Below the pieces are notes generated by a model, which worked only from the letters and a program-made list of their open reading frames with translations, did not search any database and was not told the origin of the DNA. From NCBI GenBank assembly GCA_035235625.1, contig CP141149.1, forward strand, positions 16,991,893 to 17,055,892: a DNA stretch of 64,000 nucleotides. Direction: 5' to 3'. Shown piece after piece: positions 1-11,362 of the stretch; the stretch's first letter is position 1, and every line of letters starts with the position of its first letter. The position numbers were made by a program, and so were the translations under genes. Source of the stretch: Saururus chinensis. Taxonomy: Eukaryota > Streptophyta > Magnoliopsida > Piperales > Saururaceae.

Positions 1-360
1 GTTTTTTTTTTGTTTATGTCATGAATGGTCCTAATCTAGTCGGGCAAATCAATGGCTGTGGTTTGATTTGATTTGATTTTTTTTTTGAATTTTTTTTTTT
101 AAAAAAAATCCAGCTTGCCATGAGCCAACTTGGTTCTGGCTGAGTTTGCCTTAGGTAGAGCCACCACCTTTTTTTTTATTTTAATGAAGCTAATAATAAT
201 TTTTATTTTATTTTGCAGATTGAAGACTACTTTGGGATTGGAGCAAGTCTTTTTCTTTCTGCCAGCTACAGGCGTATAATTTACAGACATCCAAGAACTT
301 AAATAACTTTATAACTTATATAACGACATATAAAAATTTGTTGCAATTCTAATTCTCTTT

Positions 361-990
361 CCAAGAAGATTGAGAATCTTAATAATTTTTATGTCGTTTT
401 GCAAGTTTTATTACGTTTCTTTCTGAGGGGATTGAGCACTTTAGGCTTGCTCTCTTTGATTTTGATTAATTAATTCTTTTTTTTGTTAAAATTTGTCAAA
501 AGGGATGCAGTCTAATTATGTCTCCTTCGGGATTAAGAACTTTAGACTTGCTTACTTTTGATGATTTTTTTTATTATTTTTCAAAAGAGAGATGCAAGTC
601 TCATTATGTCTCTTTCTGAGGGGATTGAGAACTTTAGGCTTTCACTCTTTGATTTTGATTAATTGATTTTTTTTGTTGAAATTTGTCAAAAGGGATGCAG
701 TCTAATTATGTCTCCTTCGGGATTGAGAACTTTAGACTTACTTTTGATGATTTTTTTTTATCGTTTTTCAAAAGAGAGATGCAAGTTTCATTATGTCTCT
801 TTCTGAAGGGATTGAGAACTTTAGGCTTGTTCTCTTTGATTTTGATGATTTGATTTTTTTTTGTTAAAATTTGTTAAAAGGGATGCAGTCTAATTATGTC
901 TCCTTCGGGATTAAGAACTTTAGACTTGCTTACTTTTGATGATTTTTTTATTGTTTTTTAAAAAAAAAATTATTTGATGATTTTTTTTTA
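361..990. repeat. Tandem repeat, about 190-bp unit made of two diverged ~95-bp halves
   Basis: The phrase TTCTGAGGGGATTGAG recurs at about 421, 614 and 801 (spacing 193 and 187). Between these lie diverged half-units with TCCTTCGGGATTAAGAAC, also followed by GATTTT-rich tracts. So short type A and type B monomers alternate about three times each, with a degenerate half-unit before 421. It lies between the start of the antisense PMD gene and the expected 3' LTR. Tandem repeats in the non-coding part of Tat/Ogre elements are a known feature. The flank 1-360 is AT-rich with T-tracts and holds nothing else recognisable. Confidence 0.8.
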
Positions 991-1073
991 TTTTTTGGTT
1001 TTTTTTACTAACTTCTCTCTCTTTTTTTTTTTTTTAGGTTTATTGTTCTCTTCTGAAAGACTCCTCTCCCAGA

Positions 1074-4000
1074 ATGGCTTCTTCTTCTCGTGCAAGTGTC
1101 CAAAGCCAAGAAGAAGAGACATCAGGAGGTTCAAGGTTCCCAGTTTTTCGTTTGGACGGACAAATCATCTCTAGAACCATAAAAGATTTAGGCGCTGATA
1201 ACCAACACAAGTGGACTTCTATTTTAAAGAAATGGTTCCTGATCTTGAAAGAACTCTAATAACTAATAGAGAGTGGATATTTCCAAAACCTGCCTACATA
1301 TGTGGAGATGGCGGCGAAAGCGGTTCCTTTTCTTACAAAATTCCACAAAAGCAAATCGGTATTTTCATATATATGGGGAAGTTATTTTCCACCAACATGT
1401 CTTTTGATCGTGATCTATCCATTAGATCTTATAAATCTGCAGTTTGTTCCAAAGGTTCCCCTTCAAAAGGAATTCCGTCAAAGGAGTTATTTTTAGAACG
1501 CTCTTCAGAATTGTCTAGTGGTGTCAAATTCGTGGTGTTTACAAAAGGGGGTAGAGATTTCAGCAAGCAAGGATATGGAGACATTGAACGTCGAGTTTTA
1601 TATCCAAGTACCCTTACATCTTCGAATAAGAGAGAAGAGAACGTTCGGTTGGAAACACTTTTGACTCAATCCATGGTGAAAGGGTCTTCATATAATGACT
1701 TCGACCACATAAGCGGATGGGCCAATGACTCAAAGCGTTGGTCTATTCTCACTGGGAAAATTGTAGGTTCATATGCATCCAAATTGGAGAGAAGTGGTTT
1801 GTTGGAAGCAGTATTGGCCACACAGAGAGGGATAACATTGAATAAGCAAATTTATATTGCTATGTTGGAGTCTTTTTGTCCTACAACCAATACTTGTCTT
1901 TCTCCAAACGGTGAGTATGGGTTTGCTTTAAGTGAGATGACACATAGCTCAGCTCTTCCAGGCTTTGGGGAGATTTATGAAGAGTATATTCCCTGCAATA
2001 AAGAATTAGAGTTGATTCGAGAGGCAGAGCCTGACTTATACAGGATTGTAGCTGAACTATTTCTTCACTTTACCATTATTGCAAAAGAGAAACCAGTTCA
2101 TGCCAAAGGTGTTCTCATTCAACAGTGGACAAGTCATTTCTTTAACATTATTGAATTTAGCCAAACACAGGCCGAGATTGAGAGTAGTGAGAAATCATTG
2201 AGATATAAGACTCGGACTCCTCTTACCAAGGTAGATATTGAAGCACAGGCAAGAAAAGATTCCATTAGCTTGGAAGATTTACTAGTGCTTGAAAGTGAAG
2301 AACCAGGGCTTCGAGCATTACGAGCTGATGGTTATGCCATGCTCAGAGAAACTTTTCTTGCTGCATACCTTGTTGCATGGCTTCGCCGTTGTATATTTCC
2401 AAGCAAGAATCCTCGACTACTCGATCCTTCATTATTCTTAGTTGCAGCCCGCATGGCATTGGGCACACGTTTTGCCCTTTGCCCTGCCATGGTAGCTCGA
2501 TTATGCACTGGTTTACATGATCATGTAAAGCATCTTGGTTCAAAGAAGTACAAATTGAAGGCTTATCCTGCCCATTTCTTCTACAGCTGGTATGTCATGC
2601 ATTGTCCCTCTCTACACCCTCCACCTGCTCCTCCAGCTCATAGGGGTGAAGCCTTCTTGGGGAGATTAGCAGTAAGTTCTTTTAAAAACTTATCTTTGAA
2701 AGAAGCACGAGAGAAAATCCGTTTTCATGGAAACTGGCATCTTGGAAGTCTCCCACATTTTAACGACGAAGGAATGATGACAGACGATTCTTCCCTTGCT
2801 GGTGTAAAAAAAAATGGATGATGCTGCATTTATCTGGCTTATCAACATCCGCCCAAGTACTTTAGTTTACCGAAGTGTACTTCAAGTAGAACTTGAACCA
2901 TACACTCCAAGCAGATTTGCTGTACAATTTAGATATTCTCAAGGTATGGTGGGAAATCCTAACCTTCAATGGAAACGACATGGAGAAATTTGTGATGCTG
3001 CTTGTGCTTGGTATCACTTCATAAAACGTGATACTGGAACAAAATTCATTTATCCCGATGAAAGCATTGTTTACACTGAATGTTTTGCTAATTGGTGGGT
3101 AAGGGCAGCTAAGAATTACCTAAATGCAGATACATCAAAGGCACCTTCATTCCGCTCTGTCATTGTTGATTCAAACAAAAGGCCACTTTCACCTAAATCA
3201 AATGATCTTGGTAAGGGAACCAGGATAAAGTCAAAAGCCCTTCGTCTTCGGAAGAAGAAGAAAAGTGATCAAATTACTATTCAAGGTTTAAATATCTTGG
3301 CTTTTTATACATATATATATATACTCATTGTTCTCCTTGTATGTAGAAGTTTCATCTTCCACTTGTCACGCAAGTAATGTGGATTCCCAAAGCTTGGTGA
3401 ACTTTGTGGATGAAATTGATGACGATATAAATACAGAAGACATTATTACTTTTGAAGGTATGCTAAACACACATCCTCTTCTCTCTCTCTCTTTTTTTTT
3501 TAACGAAAAGAAAACTTATTTTTCTTTCTCCCTCTTTTTTTTTTAGGTACCCTTTATAATTTGGGTTCATCAAGAATTTAAGAATGGACTCATGAACCTA
3601 ATGAGACTGAAGTTGTCCCTTCTTTATCAAGTATGTTTTTTTTTTTTTAAGGTTGCATAGCTCACTCCTTTCATTTTGTTTTTAGGTCACATACGTAGAA
3701 ACTCAAGGGAAGTGAATCCAATAGAGTCTCAAGGGTTAAACCCTATACCTGAAAGCTCAAGTGGTATAAACCAAACAAAAGCCCAAGGCATGACAACCAG
3801 AGATGAGATTAACCAAGAATTGGGGTTTGCTCGGTTTGCTCAGGTATATCTTCTAGTTCTTCTTCTTTAATTCCATTTCTTTTCTTTTTTTTTAATTTGT
3901 GTGAATTTTGACTTGTAGGTTCCCACCACACTTACTTCACCATCCTTAGAAACAGGTATTTCATCCAGGGTGGAAAGAACTGAGGCCTTAAAAGATATTT

Positions 4001-4824
4001 CAGCAGCTAACAGTTTGAGTTCTAACTCTTCTTCAAGTAAAAATTCTTCTTATAGTAAAGGCCTAACTTTGAGCAAAGGTGCTTCAAATCAACATGTCGA
4101 TGTGACTTCTTCCACCCATGAACAAAATGATGCAAAAAATGTATGTGTTCAAACGGTGATTGTATCTTCTCTCCTTAGAACATTTAAAGAGACATTGGAG
4201 ATTTTGATTAAGATGACCCCAACCATGATAGCCGTAAGGAAAGCTGAATTAGAAAGCTTATTAAGCCTTCTAGATTATCAAGAAGTTGACACAAGTCCTT
4301 ATCGTTATGCATTGGATAAGATAATCACAATTTCTGATGAAATAAAGAGAGCATGTGGACCAAGTCTCATATATGTGAAATTGGATGAGAAGAGAATGGT
4401 AGAGTCTCAATTGTTAAATGAGCTTGAAGAACTTAAATAAGAGGGTAAAGATATTGAAGTGCAGTCTTCTTTGAAACATGCCTATCTCAATAAACTCATG
4501 GATTCTCATATTTCTCTAAGGCAAGCACATACTAAGGTGAAGTGTCAAATAGAGGCTTTTCTTAAAAAGAAGGAAGAACTTGAGAACCAGATTCATGGGG
4601 TTTCAACGGAACAATCAATTGTTGAGGTGGAGCTCAAAGATTCATCCCCTAGGCTTAAAGAATTGGATGCAAAGATCAGCGTCAAAGCTGGGGAAGTAAG
4701 TAAGCTGCATCAAGAAATTGAAGACATGGAGCGATCCTTTTCTTCTAGTGAAGAAGCAAGAATAGCTACGAAGGATAAAGCAACACAAGCTACGGATGAA
4801 GTTTTTAATAGCCTCCAATTTTAG
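1074..4824 (+). pseudogene. Plant mobile domain (PMD, aminotransferase-like) gene, antisense within the retrotransposon, broken
   Basis: Inferred exons: 1074-3285, 3347-3457, 3547-3630, 3686-3843 and 3919-4824, all joined by GT-AG introns (61-89 bp) whose phases agree. Start ATG 1074 (MASSSR...). The PMD core runs from about 1,750 (SGLLEAVLATQRG) through the TNTCLSPNGEYGFALSEMT region to the AHFFYSWYVMHCP region near 2,600 and continues to about 3,120. The C-terminal part (4,459-4,822) is charged and probably coiled-coil. Lesions: the frame changes between 1,202 and 1,256; one extra A in a nine-A run (2806-2814) shifts the frame; TAA at 3579-3581; TAA at 4438-4440, after which the same frame stays open to 4824. 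PMD proteins such as MAIN/MAIL1 act in silencing and genome stability, but retrotransposon-borne versions have no assigned function. It is antisense to pol and ends 85 bp from the integrase stop. Confidence 0.85.
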
Positions 4825-4908
4825 TTTTTTTTAAAAAATAAAAAATAAAACCTTGTATTTGTAGTTGAATTTCCTTCCCTTATTTCTCTGTATCATATGA
4901 TTACATTT

Positions 4909-6018
4909 CTAAGGGTAATATTTTTTTAGAAATTTTCCATTGATCGGTAGTAAACACCGATCACCTTCTTGTGTCAAGAGTCGGTAAGCTCCATTTGAAT
5001 AAACTGTCTCAACAATGTATGGCCCTTCCCATTTAGGTTCAAACTTGCCCTTTGACTTATGTGTGAAAACCATAGGTCGTTTGACAACAAGCACCAAATC
5101 ACCCTTCTTGAAAGATCATTGTTTAACTTTTTTATTAAAAGCCCCAATCATCCTTGCTTGATACAACTCTGTAGTTTGCTGGGCTTGTAGCCTTTTTTCG
5201 TCAAGAGTTTCTAGTTCTTGTAGGTGTAGCTTGATATTCTCATCATTTGTTAATTCATTTGCCAAAGCCACTCTCAATGATGGAATTTGAATTTCTAAGG
5301 GTAAAACCGCTTCACATCCATAAATAAGGGAGAAAGGTGTCGCTTGCATTGCTTTTCGAGCTGTGGTGCGATAAGCCCACAATACTTCTAGCAACTTTTC
5401 ATGCCAATCCCTTTTGTTCTTTGAAATGACTTTCTTTAAGAGTCTACATATAGTCTTGTTGAAAGCTTCAGCAAGCCCATTGGTGGCAGGATTGTATGCC
5501 GTTGAGGCTACACTCTCAATGCCATACTTTGCACAGAATTGGTAAAATTTATAGTTTGTAAATTGAGGTCCATTGTCATGCATAAACCTTCTCGGGACTC
5601 CAAACCAATAAATAATATGAGTCTTCAAGAATTTTAATACATCTTTCGTTTTTGTTTCACGAAGTGCTGTAGCTTCTGCCCATTTTGAAAAATAGTCAGT
5701 GACCGTGATTATAAACCTATGACCTTTAAATGAGCTAGGGGTAATTGGACCTACAATATCCATTCCCCACGTTTCAAAAGGCCAAGAAGCTGTTGTAGGG
5801 TGCAAGAATTCAGGTGCTTGATGTATAAAGTTTGCATGATATTGGCATGCTTGACATTTCTTAGCATATTCCATACAATCTTTTATCATGGTAGGCCAAT
5901 AATATCCCAACCTTTTTATCCTATCTTGCAATTTTGGACCAGGCTGGTGAGCTCCACAAACGCCATCATGGGTTTCTTGGATCACTTTTTGGGCTTCTTT
6001 TTGTGACAAACACCTTCA
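4909..6018 (-). pseudogene. Integrase of the Tat-like element (HHCC zinc finger, DDE core, C-terminal domain)
   Basis: Read on the minus strand. The zinc-binding N-terminal part has HDGVCGAH followed by CQACQ near 5,840-5,960. The catalytic core shows the first Asp in WGMDIVGPI (about 5,760), the second in MHDNGPQF (about 5,570) and the Glu in NGLAEAFNKT (about 5,480), so all three catalytic residues remain. The C-terminal part ends GKFLKKYYP at 4909 with no chromodomain. In-frame TGA codons at 5116-5118 (just before FKKGDLV) and 6016-6018 break the frame. The role was insertion of element cDNA into the host chromosome. It is unlikely to be made intact now. Confidence 0.88.
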
Positions 6019-7124
6019 TAAAATCCCATCATAAGACTTTCGATACAACATTTTCATTTTTGCATCATAATAAAACTTTGGGGTTCGCCGTCTTATACTT
6101 GCGGCCTTCGATGGGTCTTGGGGTAAGATGTCATGTAAGGCAAAATCAATCATAGGGTAACGCCAATCATCAGACTTAAAGTCAAATGAAATTTGCCCTA
6201 TGCTGTTACATTCACTTAGTAGTTCAAATTCACTAGGTAGCAATCTTTTCTCACATATGGAAATCCCAATATTTTGTCCTTCTAATATTGTCATAGAGGT
6301 GGCTAATGCTGCAAGAGCATCTGCTTAAGCATTCTTTGACCTCACTATGTGTTGTATGTCAAAATCATCAAATAATTTTACTAATTTCTTAGCCATTGAG
6401 TGATAAGGTAAAAGCTCAAGTTTTCTTACTTCAAAAACTCATGTCATCTGATTGACGACTAATTGGGAATCCCCAAAGGCTGAGAGAGATTTTATTTGTA
6501 ATTCATGTGCCAATTGCATTCCAATAATTAGAGCCATGTATTCAGCCATGTTGTTGGAGCATGGTTGTGTTAGCACAAAAGCATGTGGTATCATGTGTTT
6601 TTCTAGTGTGATAAAAATAATACCCACTCCCGATACAAAGCATGTGGTATCATGTGTTTTTCTGGTGTGATAAAAATAATACCCACTCCCGATACATTTT
6701 GTCCTTGATCATTTGTTCTTGATGCACCGTCAAAGTACATCTGTCATATGCTTTCTTGAACTTTTATGGGGCTTGCAAAGAAGATAGTTTCATCAGGTAA
6801 ATCTTCTTGTAACTTTAAACCTTCTTTCAAAGGGTGCTCAGCAAGAAAATCTGCTAATGCTTGACCTTTTACTGCTTTTTGTGGAATATAAACTAGATCA
6901 TAGGGTGACAACAAAAATGACTATTTTGCCAATCGAGAATTAAGAGATCCTGCCTTCGTCATTAAAATTTTGAGCGGATTGACTCGAGATACCACGAATG
7001 TCGTCTAACCCAACAAATAGTGTCTTAGCTTCTCAACTGCAAACATGAGTGCTAGACATTCTTTTTCAATAGGGGGATATCTATGCTCAGCCCCTACCAT
7101 CATTTGACTCAAGTAATATAGAGC
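6019..7124 (-). pseudogene. RNase H and connection to integrase, disrupted by a 59-bp tandem duplication
   Basis: The RNase H fold is recognisable by NMAEYMALIIGMQLAHEL and FGDSQLVVNQ (6,445-6,560, minus). Further along lie an A-D-A-L-A-A-L-A segment (about 6,300) and a linker (6019-6294) leading in frame into integrase. Lesions: a 59-bp direct tandem duplication, first copy from 6,581 and second from 6,640, whose length is not a multiple of three; further in-frame stops near 6,325 and 6,436. Coding match between 6,650 and 7,124 is poor, with only fragments of the RT/RNase H connection left. Confidence 0.75.
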
Positions 7125-8486
7125 TTATTCTCGACCTTCATCATTTTTCTGTGCAAGCATCGCTCCAAGTGAATGATCAAGAGCTTTTGTATATAGGATG
7201 AAGGGTCGACCTTGGATGGGTGCCGATAAAACAGGTGGCTGAGTGAGATAACGTTTGATCTCGTTGAAGGCATTATCACATGCTTTGTCCCAAACAAAGT
7301 TTGCTCCTTTCTTCATCAACCGAGAGAATAGTTGACATCTTCCAGATAAGTTTGAAATAAATCTTCTTATATAAGCTAATCTCCCTTGCAGCCCCTTTAA
7401 CTCTCGCAAGTTTCTTGGTGGCCTCATTTCTATTATTGCTTTTGTTTTTGCAGGATCCACCATGATTCCATCTTTGGTTACAATAAATCCTAAAAATTTA
7501 CCAAAAGACACTCCTAGAAAGCATTTGAGAGGATTCATCCTCATTTGGTGTTTTCTTAAAATTTCAAAGATCATATGAAGGTCTGCTATGTGATCACTTG
7601 CATGTTTCCTTTTGACAGCAAGATCATCAACATAACACTCCACTCTTTTATGTAAATGTTCTTTAAATATTTTTGTCATAGCTCTTTGATATGTTGCTCC
7701 AGCATTCTTTAAGCCAAATGACATAACAATGTAACAATAAATACCAAAAGGAGTCCTGAATGCTGTATGTTTTTCATCTTCAGGGTTCATTTTTATTTGA
7801 TTGTATCTAGAATATCTATCCATAAATGACATATGGTCATAACCAATTGTGTTATCAACTAAAATTTCTGTGATTGGTAAGGGGAATTCATCTTTTGGAC
7901 ATGCACCATTTAAGTCTCTAAAATCGATGCACACACGAATTTTTCCATTCTTTTTCATAGCTGGTACAACATTGGCAAGCCAATCAGGGTGTTGCTCTTC
8001 CCTAATGAAACCAGCTTCCTTTAGCTTTTGAACTTCTTTTTCAATTTCCTGCATTATTGAAGGTTTAAACCTTCTTTGTGCTTGTTTTACAGGTTTTACC
8101 TCAGACCTAATGTTCAAATGATGAACGGAAAATTTCGGACTTAGTCCTGGCATTTCAGTATAATTCTAAGCAAATAAATCTTTAAATTCCTTAAGTAGAA
8201 TTATCAAAGATTCTGCCTCGTTCGTAGTAAGACTAGTGCTAAGGAAGATAGGCAATGGGTGTTCTTCTGTACCCAAATTTACTTCTCTTACCTAATCTTG
8301 TGTAGGAGGAAGAATTTTTACTTCTTCTTCAATCTCATATTCTTGGAATTCTTCAACATCACTAGCTTTGTTATTTTCATCATTATTAGTCTCATTATTT
8401 TCATGGTATTCTATTGAGACCATATTTACAGACTTTGTGTCAAGGTTGGATATTTCAAGTGATTTAAAGAAATCACAAGTATCCAC
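7125..8486 (-). pseudogene. Reverse transcriptase of the Tat-like element
   Basis: The longest open part is 7125-8153 (342 codons). It shows the MPGLSPKFSVHH entry, palm and finger motifs (VVPAMKKNGKIRVCIDFRDLN), FGLKNAGATYQRAM and the catalytic ECYVDDLAVK (about 7,620), and it runs into the start of RNase H (LDHSLGAMLAQKN). A conserved position normally reading FMDG-SGYN reads FMDRYSRYN here. Upstream the same frame continues to 8486 with in-frame TAG codons at 8166-8168 and 8292-8294. The protease is in another frame; in Ogre relatives an intron separates protease from RT, so the frame change may be ancestral. Function was cDNA synthesis; the copy is dead. Confidence 0.9.
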
Positions 8487-8808
8487 ATCTGAGTCCCAAC
8501 TTGAAGTTTTGCATGATTCATTGTCACTTTCATTCCGTTGAGATAAGTCAATAAAGTCTGGTTTAAATCCCAGGCCATGTAAAGAGGATTTTTTTCATTT
8601 TGACATTATAAATGGTTGTAATGGGGTTTTTCTCCCCACACCATTATTGAGACCACCCGGAGAATCAAAGTTGAAGCCCATATTTTTCATAATGTCTTTT
8701 GAAATTGAACTATACTTTTCTAATTCAACTTCATCTTTTTCTGAGTCCAATTCCTCTTTTGAAAATTGATCAATAGTAGAAGTTCGGTGAAATATGATTT
8801 CCTTTGAA
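8487..8808 (-). other. Linker between protease and reverse transcriptase
   Basis: About 320 bp with no convincing reading frame, Ser/Glu-rich in short stretches. This is where a protease-to-RT frame change or intron would fall in Ogre-type elements. I could not define donor and acceptor sites with confidence. Confidence 0.4.
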
Positions 8809-9864
8809 CTATCTTTTTTTGGTACAAGTAGATCCCTTAGGATTTTCTATATATGAAAAGGCATGTAAACGAGTCAAAGGCAACTCAAAACAAGTGGCCA
8901 ATTCTAAAAAATCATCATTTTTTAAAGTTTTAAACGGTTGATCTTCAAACATTTTTGTTTCAAAAGAAGATGCGATATATCTCAAAAATAAATTTTTATT
9001 CATGCATACATGAGATACATCATCTTTAGAAGCCGTTTTCTTTACATCATTTACAACGTATTTGCCATACGGCTTTTCATTTACATGTACAATGTACTTT
9101 CCTTTAGCATTCACAAACCGTGCATTGATTCCTTGTGGATCTATTGCTGTTGAGCCTTCAGATTCTTCAATTTCATCATCTTCATACATTGCAGAGTCAG
9201 CAAAATAGGCTTCAACACCTTTGAACGGTTTTTTGTCAGCAAAGACTCGGTGAATTTTTCCATCATCTCCAATAAACTTGAAGCATTGGTGAAGGGTTGA
9301 GGGGATTACTAAGTTTTCATGTATCCAAGTTCGACCTAACAAAAAGCTTTAGGAAGTTTGGTTACTGATTACATAGCATGTCACTTCAGACTTTAAAGTT
9401 CCAATTCGACATTTTAGGCGGATCTTTCCCTTAGCTTTTTGTGAATTTGCATCATATCCTTCAATACTTGTCATTGTAGGAGTAAGCTTCTTCATAGAGA
9501 TCCCTAAGTATTCCAAGGTACAAACTGGGAGAATATTAATTCCAGAGCCTGGGTCTATTTGAATTTGATGCAGTTCCACGTGACCAATATACCCTGTATG
9601 ATACAATGGCCTTGTATGTTTCATGTCTCCAAGTAGCATATCATCCTTGGAGAATGTGATTGTTGTTTGAAGATTTTCAAGTTTAACTTCATGGCACTTT
9701 TCACATATTTCTTTCTCCCCTTTGATTTCAACACGGTTGACATGAGGTGCATATTTTTTAGCTTCCATTAGCACATTGACAACTGTCTTCCTAATCTCTG
9801 GAGACAATCGAAGCAAGTCATACATGGTCAACCGGGCAGGCACATTTGCTAGTTGAGCGATCAA
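8809..9864 (-). pseudogene. Retropepsin-type aspartic protease and downstream spacer
   Basis: Minus strand, two stretches in one frame: 9349-9864 (171 codons) and 8809-9342, separated by a TAA at 9349-9351. The active-site motif is IQIDPGSGINILP (about 9,520-9,560): DPGS where most retropepsins have D-S/T-G, a form seen in some plant Ty3 Tat-type proteases. The flap/C-terminal region is interrupted by the TAA just before the conserved LLGRTWIHENLVIPSTLHQ. The spacer after it (8809-9290) is acidic and is probably not catalytic. The protease cleaved the Gag-Pol precursor. Confidence 0.8.
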
Positions 9865-11362
9865 GTCATAATTTAGAGGCTTACTTATATCTGGAAGAGG
9901 TGAATTTCTTTTAACTGGCTCATGAAACCGAACAACTTTTTGTTGTTTTGTTTTTTCTTTTTCCTTCCAATAGTCAGAATAATCTTTGTGATAATCTCGC
10001 CTTCACCTTGTTCCAGGATTTGATTCTTCAGTGTTGTGGATTTGCTACATGCTTCCCTCGGAATCAGATGCAGAATCATCATAAATTTCACCAACAACTT
10101 CTTCATTCGCTAACTTAGTCATGTTACAAAAGTCTTTAATCAAGCATTCCTCTTTAATTGTTGGAGCAAATTTATGATGAAGAGAAATCATGTTACACAT
10201 GAATGTCTTCTCATTGTCTTCGTCTTTTTCCTTCAAAGGAGCAATCATTGATTCATCATCACTTCCCCATCCACTAAAAATAATTTTTTCATCACTTGCC
10301 CATGGAGAGACTTTGGGGAGTCTTATCTTGTACCTTTTTTGTCCCATATGCTCAACCCAATGTTCTTCGTAATCTTTTGAAATTTGAGGTTGAACATTAG
10401 GCACCTTGATTTGAGTTTTTGAGGTCATGACTTGGTTTCTAGAATATTTAATGTGAGACTTAGCCCCTCTAGACCTCGATCTAGTATTTCTTCTTGATAA
10501 CGAATCTTTTCATGTAAAAGAAGTCACCCTAGGAGGTTGAGGCAAGCGAGAGGGTTTCTTTGTTACCATGTCTAGAGTTTTGGCTTTCAAGCACTTTTTT
10601 CTTCTTTCGGTGAGATTTCTAAATTCTTTTTTAAAGATAACCCAATCCAAGAAGGGCAAAGACTTATTTTCATTTCTTGAAAGTCTCTTGTCATAGACTC
10701 TATTTGGTTAGATGACTCAACTAAGTCCACTTCTAGCCTTCAGTCTTCGACTGAAACCATATGGCACTCATGAATTATTTCTTCATCCTCTTCATCTTCT
10801 TCAATTAGGACAATCATCCCGTCATTCTCTTGGTTTACAAGAGATTGAGTTAGAGGGTTGTCTTCTTTTGATTGTGGCAGTCCCTCAATGCTTTCTACTT
10901 CTTGCTTAATCTTTTTTCTTTGTGGGTGGTCCTCTTTTTCTTTTTCTTCCCAAAAGTTATCTATTTTGGTTTTTGTGTCTTTGTTCTCCCAAATGATAGT
11001 TCTTTCTTCATCTTCTGGCCATGTTCTCCATCCATTAGGTAAAAGTTTCTCATTTTGGTTTTCAAACACCGGCCAAGGTTTATCTGCTTTAATTTCTGTG
11101 TTTGTGTTCTCCCAAAGGATAGTTCTCTCTTCATCTTCTGGCCAAGCCCTCCATCCATTTGGTAGGAAGTGTTCTCCATACTCAAAAGTTGACCATGGTT
11201 GATTGTTGTTTATTTCAATGTTCAACTCTTGGCTTAAAACATTTTATTGGATTTCAATTGAGTCATCCGACTCATAATCTAACACAATGACCAGATTATC
11301 TTCAACTTCTGAATGTTATCTTCACTTTCTGAGTCCCAGATTTTAATGACATTATTATATTC
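9865..11362 (-). pseudogene. Acidic, repetitive variable region between gag and protease
   Basis: Minus-strand open pieces at 10045-10428 (127 codons) and 10740-11225 (161 codons) are in different frames, so at least one frameshift lies between them. The second piece contains two copies of a ~40-residue unit (PWxxFE...LPNGWRxWPEDEERTIxWEN), followed by an acidic tail (EEDEEDEEIIHE). I recognise no family. It lies where Tat elements have long, poorly conserved spacers between the zinc knuckle and the protease. Confidence 0.6.

Noticed and set aside
1-21. TTTTTTGTTTATGTCA as the end of the 3' LTR
   Set aside because: It resembles the 5' LTR terminus only in its T-tract and GTCA. No polypurine tract follows, and upstream sequence is not available.
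1074-4824. PMD gene as an independent host gene beside the element
   Set aside because: It abuts the integrase stop by 85 bp, lies before the expected 3' LTR, and antisense extra ORFs at this place are known for Tat elements. Not fully excluded until the 3' LTR is seen.
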